The position numbers and the translations under genes are program-made. The notes beneath the pieces were generated by a model, which worked only from the letters and a program-made list of their open reading frames with translations, was not told where the DNA came from and ran no database searches. Shown here one piece after another: positions 41,679 to 49,771 of a stretch of DNA of 64,000 bases (its first letter is position 1; each line of letters starts with the position of its first letter). Origin of the DNA: Enhydrobacter aerosaccus (GTDB taxonomy: Bacteria; Pseudomonadota; Alphaproteobacteria; Reyranellales; Reyranellaceae); NCBI GenBank assembly GCA_903915535.1, contig CAIWTJ010000168.1, forward strand, positions 1-64,000. The letters are read 5' to 3'.

Positions 41679-41948
41679 ATGAAAGACGAACCAAGCGCAA
41701 CGACGGCGTGGACGTTCCGGCAGATCTTCAGCGGTCTTGCCGGGCTCTGCCTGCTCGGTGCGGGCGTCATGGACGTCCACGCTGTCGCGACAACCGGGAG
41801 CTTCGATTTCACCTGGAAGGGCGGCGACTCGTCGACCTACGCTTGGCCCGGCGATTGGTTCAGCATTCTTGTCTTTTTCCTCGTCGAGTTCGGCGGGGGC
41901 GCGCTCTGCCTCATGGACTTCCTTCGACCTGCGAGACCGCGCTCTTGA
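41679..41948 (+). CDS. Small two-helix membrane protein
   Basis: 89 residues with a soluble start (MKDEPSATTAWTF), helix 1 (IFSGLAGLCLLGAGVMDVH), a polar loop rich in Ser, Thr and Trp (GSFDFTWKGGDSSTYAWPGDW) and helix 2 (FSILVFFLVEFGGGALCLM). AGAGGG precedes the ATG. The enoyl-CoA hydratase follows after 45 bases and may be cotranscribed. Family not recognised. Confidence 0.6.
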   Translation: MKDEPSATTAWTFRQIFSGLAGLCLLGAGVMDVHAVATTGSFDFTWKGGDSSTYAWPGDWFSILVFFLVEFGGGALCLMDFLRPARPRS

Positions 41949-41993
41949 CGCTGGTTCCGCCGGCCGGGAATGTCGCGGCGAAAGCGAGATCTC

Positions 41994-42806
41994 ATGAACA
42001 TCGATACCGGCACCAAAGAACTGCTCTGCGTGGTCAAGGACCGCGTGGCCACGATCACCCTCAACCGCCCCGAGGCACGCAATGCAATGTCGCCCGACCT
42101 GACGGCGGCGCTGCGCACCCAGATCAAGGAGCGCGGCGCCGATCCTGAGGTCGGGGCGCTGCTGATCACCGGTGCCGGCACGGCGTTCTGCAGCGGCGGC
42201 GACGTGAAGGCGATGGGCGGCCGCGGTCCGCGCGGCCAGATGACCTACGAAGAACGCCTCGCCGACCTGCGCTGGCGCCAGACGAACCTGACCGGCGCGC
42301 TGTTCGCCGTGCGCAAGCCCACGATCGCGGCGCTGCCGGGTGCCGCGGCGGGCGCGGGCCTCGCGATCGCGCTCGCCTGCGACATGCGCATCGCGGCGAA
42401 GTCGGCTTTCGCCGCGACCGGCTATGCCCGCATCGGCCTGTCGGGCGACTACGGCATGTCGTGGCTGCTCACCCGCACCGTGGGCCCGATGCGCGCCCGC
42501 GAGCTGATGCTCACGGCCGAGCGCGTCGACGCCGACCGTTGCGAACGCATCGGTCTCGTCAATCGCGTCGTCGACGACGCCAAGTTGCAGGAAGACGCGT
42601 TCGCGTGGGCGAAGTCGCTGGCCGAGGGCCCGCAAATCGCCTTCCGCCACATGAAGGACAATCTCGACGAAGCCCTGAGCATCGACTACCCGACCGCGCT
42701 GTACCGCGAGGCCGAGCGGCTGGTGCACGCCTCGCGCACCGAGGACCACAAGGAAGCGGTGAAAGCCTTCGTCGAGAAGCGCAAGCCATCGTTCACGGGA
42801 CGCTAG
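41994..42806 (+). CDS. Enoyl-CoA hydratase/isomerase family protein
   Basis: 270 residues. Crotonase hallmarks are ATITLNRPEARNAMSP, GAGTAFCSGGDVKAMGG (first oxyanion loop), LPGAAAGAGLAIALACDMRIA (second), and a KMG-like C-terminus with EDHKEAVKAFVEKRKPSFTGR. The usual hydratase glutamates are not both present in the loops I can see, so isomerase or another activity is possible. A weak hairpin with a T run follows the stop. Confidence 0.87.
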   Translation: MNIDTGTKELLCVVKDRVATITLNRPEARNAMSPDLTAALRTQIKERGADPEVGALLITGAGTAFCSGGDVKAMGGRGPRGQMTYEERLADLRWRQTNLTGALFAVRKPTIAALPGAAAGAGLAIALACDMRIAAKSAFAATGYARIGLSGDYGMSWLLTRTVGPMRARELMLTAERVDADRCERIGLVNRVVDDAKLQEDAFAWAKSLAEGPQIAFRHMKDNLDEALSIDYPTALYREAERLVHASRTEDHKEAVKAFVEKRKPSFTGR

Positions 42807-42815
42807 GACCTCGCG

Positions 42816-42833
42816 ACGGTTTTCGCCGTTTTT
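42816..42833 (+). terminator. Weak terminator after the enoyl-CoA hydratase
   Basis: ACGG, loop TTTTCG, CCGT and then a run of five T. The stem is only four pairs long, so efficiency is doubtful. Confidence 0.35.
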
Positions 42834-42850
42834 AGGCAGCGCAGAGCGGC

Positions 42851-42970
42851 TCAAGCGCCGTCGCTCGGCGTAAAGGCTTGAGTCGTCTTCATTTCCTGCG
42901 CCGCGCAAGAAAACAATAACCGGCAAAAACCGGCCTCGATCCGGGGCTGGACCGTCGTGAAATCGGTCAT
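42851..42970 (-). CDS. 39-residue small ORF with a strong ribosome binding site
   Basis: MTDFTTVQPRIEAGFCRLLF continues to SCAAQEMKTTQAFTPSDGA and TGA. AGGAGAACGCG lies directly before the ATG, at ideal spacing, which is unusual for a chance ORF. Two cysteines sit eight residues apart around a hydrophobic stretch. The gene occupies an otherwise empty gap upstream of no other minus-strand gene. Function unknown. Confidence 0.5.
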   Translation of the reverse strand: MTDFTTVQPRIEAGFCRLLFSCAAQEMKTTQAFTPSDGA

Positions 42971-43086
42971 CGCGTTCTCCTGTGAGTGGCATCGTTGCGC
43001 CACCCTAGGAGCCCTCGCCGGAATCTCCTATTACGGTCGTTACTGACGACATATCGCTGGCCGGCTTGAAACGAACGCTTCGGCAC

Positions 43087-43737
43087 CTAAGCCGGGACGT
43101 AGCAGTGCAGACGTTTGCCCGGCAGCAGATCGTACGGCGCCTTCCATCCTGGCAGCGCCGCCATCCGGCCAAGCCACGCGGCAATGGCGGGATGGCTGGC
43201 GGGTAGATCGAGGCCTGCCTCGTGGCCGGGAAACGACAGGTAGGCCATCATCGAGATGTCGGCGATGCTCGGCCGGTCGCCGATGGCGAACGGCCTGTCG
43301 CGCAGGTGATTGTCGAGGATGCCGAGGAAGTCGTCGATCCGGCGCTTGAAGTGCGCGAGCACGGTGGGATCGGGCGACGAGGTGAAGGCCCGGGAATAGC
43401 GATAGCTCGCGACATAGCCGGTCAGCTTGTGATTGTCCCAGAACAGCCAGCGCAGGATCTCGAACCGTTCGGCCTCGCTGGTTTCGCCGAACCGGCCGTA
43501 GCGCTGGGCGAGCTTCAGCAGGATCGGCGCGGTCTGGGTCAGCTTTTCCCCATTGTCTTCGAGAACGGGAATCTCGCCCATAACGTTCACCGTCGCGCGC
43601 CACTGCGGCGTGCGCGTGACGCCGCCGCCGAAGTCGGTCCACACCGGATCGAAACTCTGGCCGCAGAGCGTGAGCATCAGCGCCAGCTTGTAGCTGTTGC
43701 CGGATTCCGGGAAATAGTGAAGTCGATACTGGGTCAT
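43087..43737 (-). CDS. Glutathione S-transferase family protein
   Basis: 216 residues. Thioredoxin-like N-domain (YRLHYFPESGNSYKLALMLTLCG with the catalytic-position Ser region, then MGEIPVLEDNGEKLTQTAPILLKL, the cis-Pro and gamma-Glu binding QT), and an all-helical C-domain (PFAIGDRPSIADISMMAYLSF). Glutathione conjugation or a related detoxifying reaction. It stands 70 bases after the second GST gene on the same strand. Confidence 0.88.
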   Translation of the reverse strand: MTQYRLHYFPESGNSYKLALMLTLCGQSFDPVWTDFGGGVTRTPQWRATVNVMGEIPVLEDNGEKLTQTAPILLKLAQRYGRFGETSEAERFEILRWLFWDNHKLTGYVASYRYSRAFTSSPDPTVLAHFKRRIDDFLGILDNHLRDRPFAIGDRPSIADISMMAYLSFPGHEAGLDLPASHPAIAAWLGRMAALPGWKAPYDLLPGKRLHCYVPA

Positions 43738-43807
43738 GGCCCGACGATAGAGCCCGAGGGCGAGACCCGCGATTCAGTCCTGCTCGGGGTGCCGTTAGTT
43801 TTACTTC

Positions 43808-44422
43808 TCAGTCCCTGTCGGGCGCGCCCGGCGGGAAATACTTGCGGTACGGCCGCGCTTCATCGACGGCGCGCGCCACGGAGGGGCGCTTCAGCAGCCG
43901 CGCCCGATAGTCGCGGGTCGCAGCGAAGCGCTCGCCGATGGGATGGATCCAGTCGGCGAAGAACAGCGACGGCGCCGCCGCGCAATCCGCCATCGTAAAA
44001 TCCTCGCCCGCCGCCCATTGCCGGTCCTTTATTCTGCCGTCGAGCCAGCCGTAGGAAATGTCCAGCCGGGCCTTGGCATCGACCACGCCGCGTGGGTCGC
44101 GTTCGCCTTCCGGCCGCAGGAAGTCGCCCACCACCTTCTGCATGGGCGTCATCACGTAGTTGTCGAAAAAGCGGTCGAGGAAGCGCACTTCGAGGGAGGG
44201 GACCAGGCGCGGCGCGATATGCTCGATAATGATGCTCGATTCGGCCAGCGTCGTCTCGCCGTCGGCCAACACCGGCATCAGGCCGATCGGCCACAGCCGC
44301 TTGAGCTCGGCGAAGTCTCCTGCCCCTTCGATCATGTGCCATTCGAACGGCGTGCCGGTCTCGTAAAGCGCAATCGTGACCTTCTGGACGTAGGACGAGA
44401 ACGGATGGCCGTGCAGGATCAT
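43808..44422 (-). CDS. Glutathione S-transferase family protein
   Basis: 204 residues. N-domain LHGHPFSSYVQKVTIALYETGTPFEWHMI with the Ser/Cys-type start SSYVQKV, LWPIGLMPVLADGETTLAESSIIIEHIAP (cis-Pro and ES pair), and C-domain AAGEDFTMADCAAAPSLFFADW. AAGGACCCAGC precedes the ATG. It is the last gene of the TauE operon: its start overlaps the stop of the enoyl-CoA hydratase (ATGA). Confidence 0.88.
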   Translation of the reverse strand: MILHGHPFSSYVQKVTIALYETGTPFEWHMIEGAGDFAELKRLWPIGLMPVLADGETTLAESSIIIEHIAPRLVPSLEVRFLDRFFDNYVMTPMQKVVGDFLRPEGERDPRGVVDAKARLDISYGWLDGRIKDRQWAAGEDFTMADCAAAPSLFFADWIHPIGERFAATRDYRARLLKRPSVARAVDEARPYRKYFPPGAPDRD

Positions 44423-45228
44423 GCTGGGTCCTTGTAGCTCGCGGCCCGCTTCTGCAGGTTCGACATCACCGCCTCGATCTGGTTCGGCGAGCCGATCAGC
44501 TTCCCCTGTTCGACCGACTCGGCCATCAGGCCCGTTGCGGCGTCGACCGCCACCGCGTCGTTCAGCAGGCGCTTGTTGGCGCGAATCGCGTCGGGGCTCT
44601 TGCCCGCGATCTCCGCCGCGACGTCGAGGGCGGCGGCGCGCGGATCGGCCACGACCTTCGTCACGAATCCATACTGCTGCGCTTCCGTGCCGTTGAAGAT
44701 GCGACCGGTGTAGGTGAGCTCGCGCACGACATCTTCGCGCGCCAGATGCCGCATGAGCTGCGTGCCGGCGAGATCGGGCACGAGGCCCCACTTGATCTCC
44801 ATCACCGAGAAGCGCGCATCGGCCGCCGCGTAGCGCATGTCGGCGCCCAGCGCGATCTGGAAGCCGCCGCCGAAGGCCACGCCGTGCACGGCTGCGATCA
44901 CCGGCACCGGCAGCGTGCGCCACACCCAGGCGCACTGCTGCGGCCGGTTGGCGATGCCGTGCGTCCGCGCCGTGAGATTGCGCGCGCCCGGGACGCCCTC
45001 CTTGTTCATCGCGGCGAAGCTCGCCATGTCGAGACCGGCGCAAAAGGCCTTGCCCTCGCCCGACAGCACGACCGCGCGCACGCCCTTCATGGTGGCGAGT
45101 GCCTGGCCCGCCTCGATGATGCCCTCGAACATGTCCGAATCGAGCGCGTTCATCTTGTCGGCGCGAATCAGGCGGACGTCGGCCACGCCGTCCTTGAGGT
45201 CGATCGTGACGCGGTCGCGGATGTTCAT
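44419..45228 (-). CDS. Crotonase/enoyl-CoA hydratase family protein
   Basis: 269 residues. Motifs VADVRLIRADKMNALDSDM, SGEGKAFCAGLDMASFAAM and HGVAFGGGFQIALGADMRYAA form the oxyanion hole; EIKWGLVPDLAGTQLM and a GS..AVMSNLQKRA C-terminus complete the fold. It overlaps the preceding 69-residue gene and the following GST gene by four bases each, so the four-gene set is translated as one unit. Confidence 0.88.
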   Translation of the reverse strand: MNIRDRVTIDLKDGVADVRLIRADKMNALDSDMFEGIIEAGQALATMKGVRAVVLSGEGKAFCAGLDMASFAAMNKEGVPGARNLTARTHGIANRPQQCAWVWRTLPVPVIAAVHGVAFGGGFQIALGADMRYAAADARFSVMEIKWGLVPDLAGTQLMRHLAREDVVRELTYTGRIFNGTEAQQYGFVTKVVADPRAAALDVAAEIAGKSPDAIRANKRLLNDAVAVDAATGLMAESVEQGKLIGSPNQIEAVMSNLQKRAASYKDPA

Positions 45229-45434
45229 TTCTTGTCTCCCTCCGATTTCAGCCACTCGCGCAGGCGCTTCTTCACCTCGTCCGGCGAGAGACGCTCCGGC
45301 GGCTTCAGCTTGCCGTCGCCGGTCTTCGGCCACATCAGCACGGCGATCGCGCGCTGGATGTCGGCGAAGCTGGCGTCGTCGGCCATCCTGTCGAGAAGCG
45401 CCTGTACCTGTTGCTTTTCCGTCTGTTCGCTCAT
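45225..45434 (-). CDS. Small helical protein in TauE operon
   Basis: 69 residues, charged and helical (MSEQTEKQQVQALLDRMADD, then FADIQRAIAVLM, and SPDEVKKRLREWLKSEGDKK). No cysteines, no signal. Start and stop overlap the neighbours by four bases (ATGA) on both sides. The EVKKRLREWLK end looks like a small helical binding module. Family not recognised; real by context and composition. Confidence 0.65.
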   Translation of the reverse strand: MSEQTEKQQVQALLDRMADDASFADIQRAIAVLMWPKTGDGKLKPPERLSPDEVKKRLREWLKSEGDKK

Positions 45435-46207
45435 CCTGCCGTCCACTGCCATACGCCCTGCGCAATATATACGACGCCGAGTGCCAGGATGACCCGCCGC
45501 GTCCACCAGTAGAACTGCTTGTCGGACATCTTGTCCAACAGGCGGCGCGAGAGGTTGGTGCCCAGCACCGCGAACGCGCCGGCGAACGCCATGACCAGCC
45601 ACTGCTCGACGTCGTGGCCGGCCGGATTGGCAACCATGATGCCGAAATAAACGACCTTGGTGAGATGGCCCAGCACCTGCGCCGCGGCCTTGGTGGCGAC
45701 ATTGACCTGCCGCGTCATGCCGGTGCGCACGTAGAACATGTCGAGCAGCGGACCGGTCACGCCGGAGACGAGCTGGATCGATCCGCCGAGCAACCCCGCG
45801 AAGAACGCCTGTCCGGGCTTTTCGATGTTGGGAGCGAACCGCTGAGGCACCGACAGCGCCACGAACGGCATCAGGCCGACGGCCAGCAGTACCATGTACT
45901 TGGGCGGCACGAAGCTGAAGAAGGAGAAGATCACCAGCGCCACGCCGGCGCCCGATCCGAACTGCACGACGACGCGCCAGTTGATGTGCTCGCGCCACAG
46001 CCACGACCGCCAGCCGTTGGCAGTGATCTGGATCACGCCATGGAACACCATGGCGACCGGCACCGGCAGGAACAGCAGCAGGAAGCCGATCAGCAGCATG
46101 CCGCCCGCCATGCCGAAGATTCCCGAGATGAACGACGTCACGACGGCAACAACGGCCAGGGCGGCCAGGACGGGGAGCGTGAACATCGGCAGGCGGAAGT
46201 AGCGCAT
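45431..46207 (-). CDS. TauE/SafE family transporter (sulfite exporter type)
   Basis: 258 residues from ATG 46207; eight helices. Family landmarks are FISGIFGMAGGMLLIGFLL in repeat 1 and LLGGSIQLVSGVTGPLLDMF in repeat 2, with WWTRRVILALGVVY at the end. TauE/SafE proteins move sulfite, sulfonates or organic anions. First gene of the operon; the upstream region contains a perfect 13-bp hairpin and REP-like repeats. Its stop overlaps the next start. Confidence 0.85.
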   Translation of the reverse strand: MRYFRLPMFTLPVLAALAVVAVVTSFISGIFGMAGGMLLIGFLLLFLPVPVAMVFHGVIQITANGWRSWLWREHINWRVVVQFGSGAGVALVIFSFFSFVPPKYMVLLAVGLMPFVALSVPQRFAPNIEKPGQAFFAGLLGGSIQLVSGVTGPLLDMFYVRTGMTRQVNVATKAAAQVLGHLTKVVYFGIMVANPAGHDVEQWLVMAFAGAFAVLGTNLSRRLLDKMSDKQFYWWTRRVILALGVVYIAQGVWQWTAG

Positions 46208-46245
46208 GCAGATCGCCAAGACCAGCCTCCCCCGTCATACGGGTC

Positions 46246-46273
46246 GGCAATTGGCCGCGAGCGGCCAATTGCC
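46246..46273. repeat. Perfect 13-base-pair hairpin upstream of the TauE operon
   Basis: GGCAATTGGCCGC, GA, GCGGCCAATTGCC: thirteen exact pairs with a two-base loop. It lies between the divergent TauE and amidase genes, inside a cluster of palindromes. It could be a terminator for neither gene (both start here), so an intergenic repeat element or protein-binding site is more likely. Confidence 0.6.
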
Positions 46274-46339
46274 AAGGTGCCCGAAGGGCGGAGGGGAAAG
46301 CCACAGTAAGAATTCTTACCGTTGCCTTCCCCCTCCCTG

Positions 46340-46362
46340 CCTCCCCCGTATGACGGGGGAGG
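46340..46362. repeat. REP-like palindrome (CCTCCCCCGT...ACGGGGGAGG)
   Basis: A 23-base palindrome with ten-base arms CCTCCCCCGT / ACGGGGGAGG and a three-base centre, 22 bases before the amidase start. A truncated inverted copy of the same motif (CCTCCCCCGTCATACGGG) lies at about 46227-46244, so the two form a pair around the hairpin at 46246. Confidence 0.65.
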
Positions 46363-46383
46363 TGAATGATTTATGGTCGGTCG

Positions 46384-47817
46384 ATGAGTACCGATCTTTT
46401 GTTCACGCCTGCCGTGAAAGCCGCCGCCCTGATCCGCGCCAAGAAGCTGTCGCCGGTCGAGTATCTGGACACCGTCCTCAAGGCCTCCGAGACGGCCAAT
46501 CCAAAGCTGAACTGCTTCCGCGAGGTCTTCGCTGATGCGGCCCGCAAGGACGCGAAGAAGGCCGAGGAGGCCGTGATGCGCGGTGATGCGCTCGGGCCGC
46601 TGCACGGCGTGCCGATCAGCGTCAAGGACCTGGTCGACGTGCAGGGCGTGCCGACGCGCCACGGCTCGGCGATCTTCGACGGCAATCCGCCGGCTGCCGC
46701 CGACGACCTCATCGTCCGGCGCCTGCGCGAGGCGGGCGCCACCCTGTTCGCCAAGGCCACGACGCCGGAGTTCGGCGTGAAGGGCCTGACCGACGGTCCG
46801 TCCTTCGGCGTCACGCGCAACCCCTGGAACCTCGAGCGCACGCCGGGCGGCTCGAGCGGCGGCGGTGCGTCCGCGGTCGCCGCGGGCCTGGGCCCGATCT
46901 CGCTCGGCACCGACGGCGCGGGCTCGGTGCGCGGACCGGCGTCGTGCTCGGGGCTGGTGGGCCTCAAGCCGACGCTCGGCGTCGTGCCCTACGACACCAC
47001 GCGCGATGCCTTCGGCAACAACATCTATGCCGGCCCCCTCAGCCGCACGATCACCGATGCGGCGGTGTTCCATTCCGTGATTGCGGGTCCGAGCGAGAAA
47101 GACCCTTGGGCGCTCAGCAGCGCGGGCCAGCGGCCGCTCTCGCCCAAGCTCTCGGGCGAGGACCTGTCCGGCGTGCGCATCGGCTATATCGAGCTCTGCG
47201 CCAACCCCCGGATCGCCGCCGACGTGCGCACCAACACGCGCGCCTGCCTCGATGCCTGGTCCGCAATGGGCGCCACCGTCGAGGAGGTCACCGAGAAGAT
47301 CGACTGGATTGAATACGAAGGCCGCGTGCTCTACCAGGCGGGCTTCGCCGTCACCTGCGCGCAGTATCTCGCCAAGTGGCAGAACCAGATGGACCCCGTG
47401 ACGCTCGCCTTCATGCAGCGCGGCGACAAGTTCACGCTCGCCGACTTCCGCAACGCCCAGTTCGCGCGCACCGTCCTGTTCCGCAAGATCCAGACGCTGT
47501 TCGAACGCTACGACTTCATCGTGACGCCGACAAACTCGCGCACGGCGCTCGACGTGACGCATGACGCGGCCAACGACGAGGTGATCGTCGACGGCGTGAA
47601 ATGCGGCATCACCCGTCAGGGCTGGACCTCCTACCAGTACCCGTTCAACCTCACCGGCCATCCGGCCCTCGCGGTGCCGTCGGGCTTCGGCACCGACAGG
47701 ATGCCGACGTCGGTCCAGATCGTCGGCAAGTGGCAGGCCGAGACCGACGTGCTGCGCCTGGGCGCCCTGCTCGAGCGCGCGCGGCCGTGGGCACAGCATC
47801 TGCCACCTGCGGTTTGA
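46384..47817 (+). CDS. Amidase signature family protein
   Basis: 477 residues. The amidase Ser-cisSer-Lys triad is visible: PISVKDLVDVQG (Lys about 80), the Gly/Ser core TPGGSSGGGASAVAAG (cis-Ser), and LGTDGAGSVRGPASCSGLVGLKPT (Ser). It hydrolyses amide bonds of small molecules or, by family precedent, prepares aminoacyl-tRNA (GatA); the absence of gatB/gatC and the local catabolic setting favour a catabolic amidase. REP-like palindromes lie on both sides. Confidence 0.9.
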   Translation: MSTDLLFTPAVKAAALIRAKKLSPVEYLDTVLKASETANPKLNCFREVFADAARKDAKKAEEAVMRGDALGPLHGVPISVKDLVDVQGVPTRHGSAIFDGNPPAAADDLIVRRLREAGATLFAKATTPEFGVKGLTDGPSFGVTRNPWNLERTPGGSSGGGASAVAAGLGPISLGTDGAGSVRGPASCSGLVGLKPTLGVVPYDTTRDAFGNNIYAGPLSRTITDAAVFHSVIAGPSEKDPWALSSAGQRPLSPKLSGEDLSGVRIGYIELCANPRIAADVRTNTRACLDAWSAMGATVEEVTEKIDWIEYEGRVLYQAGFAVTCAQYLAKWQNQMDPVTLAFMQRGDKFTLADFRNAQFARTVLFRKIQTLFERYDFIVTPTNSRTALDVTHDAANDEVIVDGVKCGITRQGWTSYQYPFNLTGHPALAVPSGFGTDRMPTSVQIVGKWQAETDVLRLGALLERARPWAQHLPPAV

Positions 47818-47842
47818 TGTAAGGCTATTGCTTTTGAATATT

Positions 47843-47864
47843 CTTCCCCCGTCTCGGGGAGGTG
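47843..47864. repeat. REP-like element, left arm
   Basis: CTTCCCCCGTCTCGGGGAGG TG, matching the reverse complement of the element at 47981-48003 except for one missing G. It begins 26 bases after the amidase stop and is followed by a small hairpin CCCCCG-TAAT-CGGGGG (47865-47880). The arrangement of two inverted REP-like units about 115 bases apart is that of a BIME. Confidence 0.65.
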
Positions 47865-47980
47865 CCCCCGTAATCGGGGGCGGAGGCAGTGCCACGCGGC
47901 GGCCCTCCCTAGCAAGATTCATGAGTCCAAATCGGAAGCACCGCATATACGGCACCCCCTCCGTCGGCGTATGACGCCGA

Positions 47981-48003
47981 CACCTCCCCCGAGACGGGGG
48001 AAG
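47981..48003. repeat. REP-like element, right arm
   Basis: CACCTCCCCCGAGACGGGGG AAG, the inverted partner of 47843-47864. A hairpin GTCGGCGT-ATG-ACGCCGAC (47963-47981) abuts it. The element reaches up to the GTG start of the cytochrome c remnant. Confidence 0.65.
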
Positions 48004-48009
48004 CTGGCG

Positions 48010-48356
48010 GTGGCATGGATCGCCGCCTGTGCGTCGATGCCCGCAGAGGCCGCCGACTGCAACCGCCAGGCCTTCGCGTCCTGCCTGGCATGCCCTGCAT
48101 TGACGACCGACGCGGGACAGAAGCCCGGACCGCAGCTCGTGGGCGTTGCCAACAGGCCGGTCGCGGGCGATCCCGCGTTCGACTATTCGCCCCAGCTTCA
48201 GGCCGCGCGGGCGAACGGCGATCGTTGGACCAAGCAACGGCTCGACACTTTCCTCAGCGACCCGCAGGCGATGTATCCCGGCACCTGGATGGCAGCCCGC
48301 CCATCCGCGATGCAAAGCAGCGCGCCGACCTTCTGTGTGTTCTCGACCGCCCGTGA
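48010..48356 (+). pseudogene. Decayed class I cytochrome c
   Basis: The frame from GTG 48010 gives a short signal (AWIAACASMPAEAA) and the pattern FASCLACPALTTDAGQKPGP then LVGVANRPVAGDPAFDYSPQL and YPGTWM, plainly a class I cytochrome c. The heme motif reads CLACP instead of CxxCH (one base, CAT to CCT), and after the axial Met the correct C-terminus (RDAKQRADLLCVLDRP, then TGA at 48354) is in another frame. A lost heme histidine plus a frameshift near 48295 mark it as a pseudogene. In the first frame it would read through into the Bug gene. Confidence 0.75.
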
Positions 48357-48387
48357 GCTAAGGTCGCGGCAACGGAGGAAAAGCATC

Positions 48388-49359
48388 ATGCGCACTGTTT
48401 TTGCCTGGGCGATCGCGCTTGCCACGCTGGCCGGAATCGGACCGGCCGCAGCCGAGTTTCCCGACAAGCCGATCAAGATCCAGGCGCCCTATGCGCCGGG
48501 CGGCAACATCGACGTCACCGCACGCATCGTGGCCGACAAGCTGAAGGACGTGCTCAACATCACCGTCCTCGTCGAGAACAAGGCCGGCGCCTCGGGCATG
48601 ATCGGCGCCGATGCCGTCGCGCGTTCCGCACCCGATGGTTACAACCTCCTGGTCTCGGCCAATTCGATGGTCGATGTGCCGGCGATCTACGGCAACGCAC
48701 CCTATGACTGGAAGACGGCCTTCCAGCCGATCAGCCACATCCAGGCGGTGCCGGCCGTGATCGTCGTGCCGCCCGACTCCCCGATCAGGACGCTCGCCGA
48801 CTTCATCAAGGTCGGGCGCGAGACGCCGGGCAAGCTCACCATCGGCGATTCCGGCGTCGGCACCACGAACCATATCGTGATCGAACTGCTGAGCGACGCC
48901 ACCAAGGCCAAGTTCACGATCGTGCACTACAAGGGAAGCGGCGGAGCCTCGATCGACGCGATCGGCGGCCAGATCAATGCCCAGGTCGACCAGGTCAACA
49001 GCGCCATCGGCCACATCCGGGGCGGCAAGCTGCGACCGATCGCCGTGACGTCCGACGCGCGCATGCCGGAACTGCCCGACGTGCCCACCGTTAAGGAGTC
49101 CGGAATCCCCGAGCTGAAGGACTTCACCTATTCGACCTACACCGGCCTGTTCGGCCCCGCCAAGATGCCGCCGGAGGTGCTGAAAAAGCTGCACGATGCG
49201 ATGGTGACGGTGCTGACCGACCCCGTCACGATCAAGCGCTTCGCCGACCTCACCGCAACGGCCAGGCCCAGCACCCCGGAAGAACTGGCCGCCATGCTCG
49301 ACCACGAAGACAAAACCGCCGTGCCGCTAATCAAGAAGCTCGGTATCAAACCGGAGTAG
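48388..49359 (+). CDS. Tripartite tricarboxylate transporter (Bug) substrate-binding protein
   Basis: 323 residues. Signal peptide ending AAA-EF, then PDKPIKIQAPYAPGGNIDVTARIVADKL, the signature start of the Bug family, NKAGASGMIGADAVARSAPDGY, and VPTVKESGIPELKDFTYSTYTGLFGP. These proteins capture carboxylates or aromatic acids for TctAB permeases. No tctA or tctB is adjacent, so it is an orphan receptor. Ribosome binding site GGAGGA; next gene after 6 bases. Confidence 0.9.
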   Translation: MRTVFAWAIALATLAGIGPAAAEFPDKPIKIQAPYAPGGNIDVTARIVADKLKDVLNITVLVENKAGASGMIGADAVARSAPDGYNLLVSANSMVDVPAIYGNAPYDWKTAFQPISHIQAVPAVIVVPPDSPIRTLADFIKVGRETPGKLTIGDSGVGTTNHIVIELLSDATKAKFTIVHYKGSGGASIDAIGGQINAQVDQVNSAIGHIRGGKLRPIAVTSDARMPELPDVPTVKESGIPELKDFTYSTYTGLFGPAKMPPEVLKKLHDAMVTVLTDPVTIKRFADLTATARPSTPEELAAMLDHEDKTAVPLIKKLGIKPE

Positions 49360-49365
49360 AGTGTA

Positions 49366-49725
49366 ATGTCCTGGCTGCCCCCCGCCGTCGCGCCCGTCCT
49401 GCTGCTGGTGTGCTCCAACGTCTTCATGACTTTCGCCTGGTACGGGCATCTCAAGTTCACCGACCGTGCGCTGTGGCTGGTGATCCTGGCGAGCTGGGGC
49501 ATCGCCTTCTTCGAATATTGCCTGGCCGTGCCCGCCAACCGCTGGGGGCACGCGATCTACAGCACCGCCGAACTCAAGACCATGCAGGAGGTGATCACGC
49601 TTGTCGTGTTCGCCTTCTTCTCGGTCTTCTATCTCGGCGAGCGGCTGACCCTGAACCACGCGGTGGGCTTCGCGCTGATCTTCGGCGGGGCGTTCTTCGT
49701 GTTCAAAGGGCCGATTCCCAGCTGA
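49366..49725 (+). CDS. DMT-family small membrane protein (DUF486)
   Basis: 119 residues with four helices: residues about 7-27, 36-54 (LWLVILASWGIAFFEYCLAVPANR), 72-90 and 96-112. The AVPANRWGH and TMQEVITLVVFAFFSVFYLGE segments are typical of the DUF486 proteins, a half-size relative of drug/metabolite transporters that must dimerise. The ATG is 6 bases after the Bug receptor stop, so cotranscription is likely. Confidence 0.85.
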   Translation: MSWLPPAVAPVLLLVCSNVFMTFAWYGHLKFTDRALWLVILASWGIAFFEYCLAVPANRWGHAIYSTAELKTMQEVITLVVFAFFSVFYLGERLTLNHAVGFALIFGGAFFVFKGPIPS

Positions 49726-49771
49726 AAAAGCGGGATGATCGCCCCTTCCCCTGCGTACTACAGAAGGGGAA

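Noticed and set aside
47971-49359. Single 462-residue protein fusing a cytochrome c to a Bug receptor
   Set aside because: The receptor has its own ribosome binding site, start and signal peptide; the front part is a decayed cytochrome c whose true end is in another frame.
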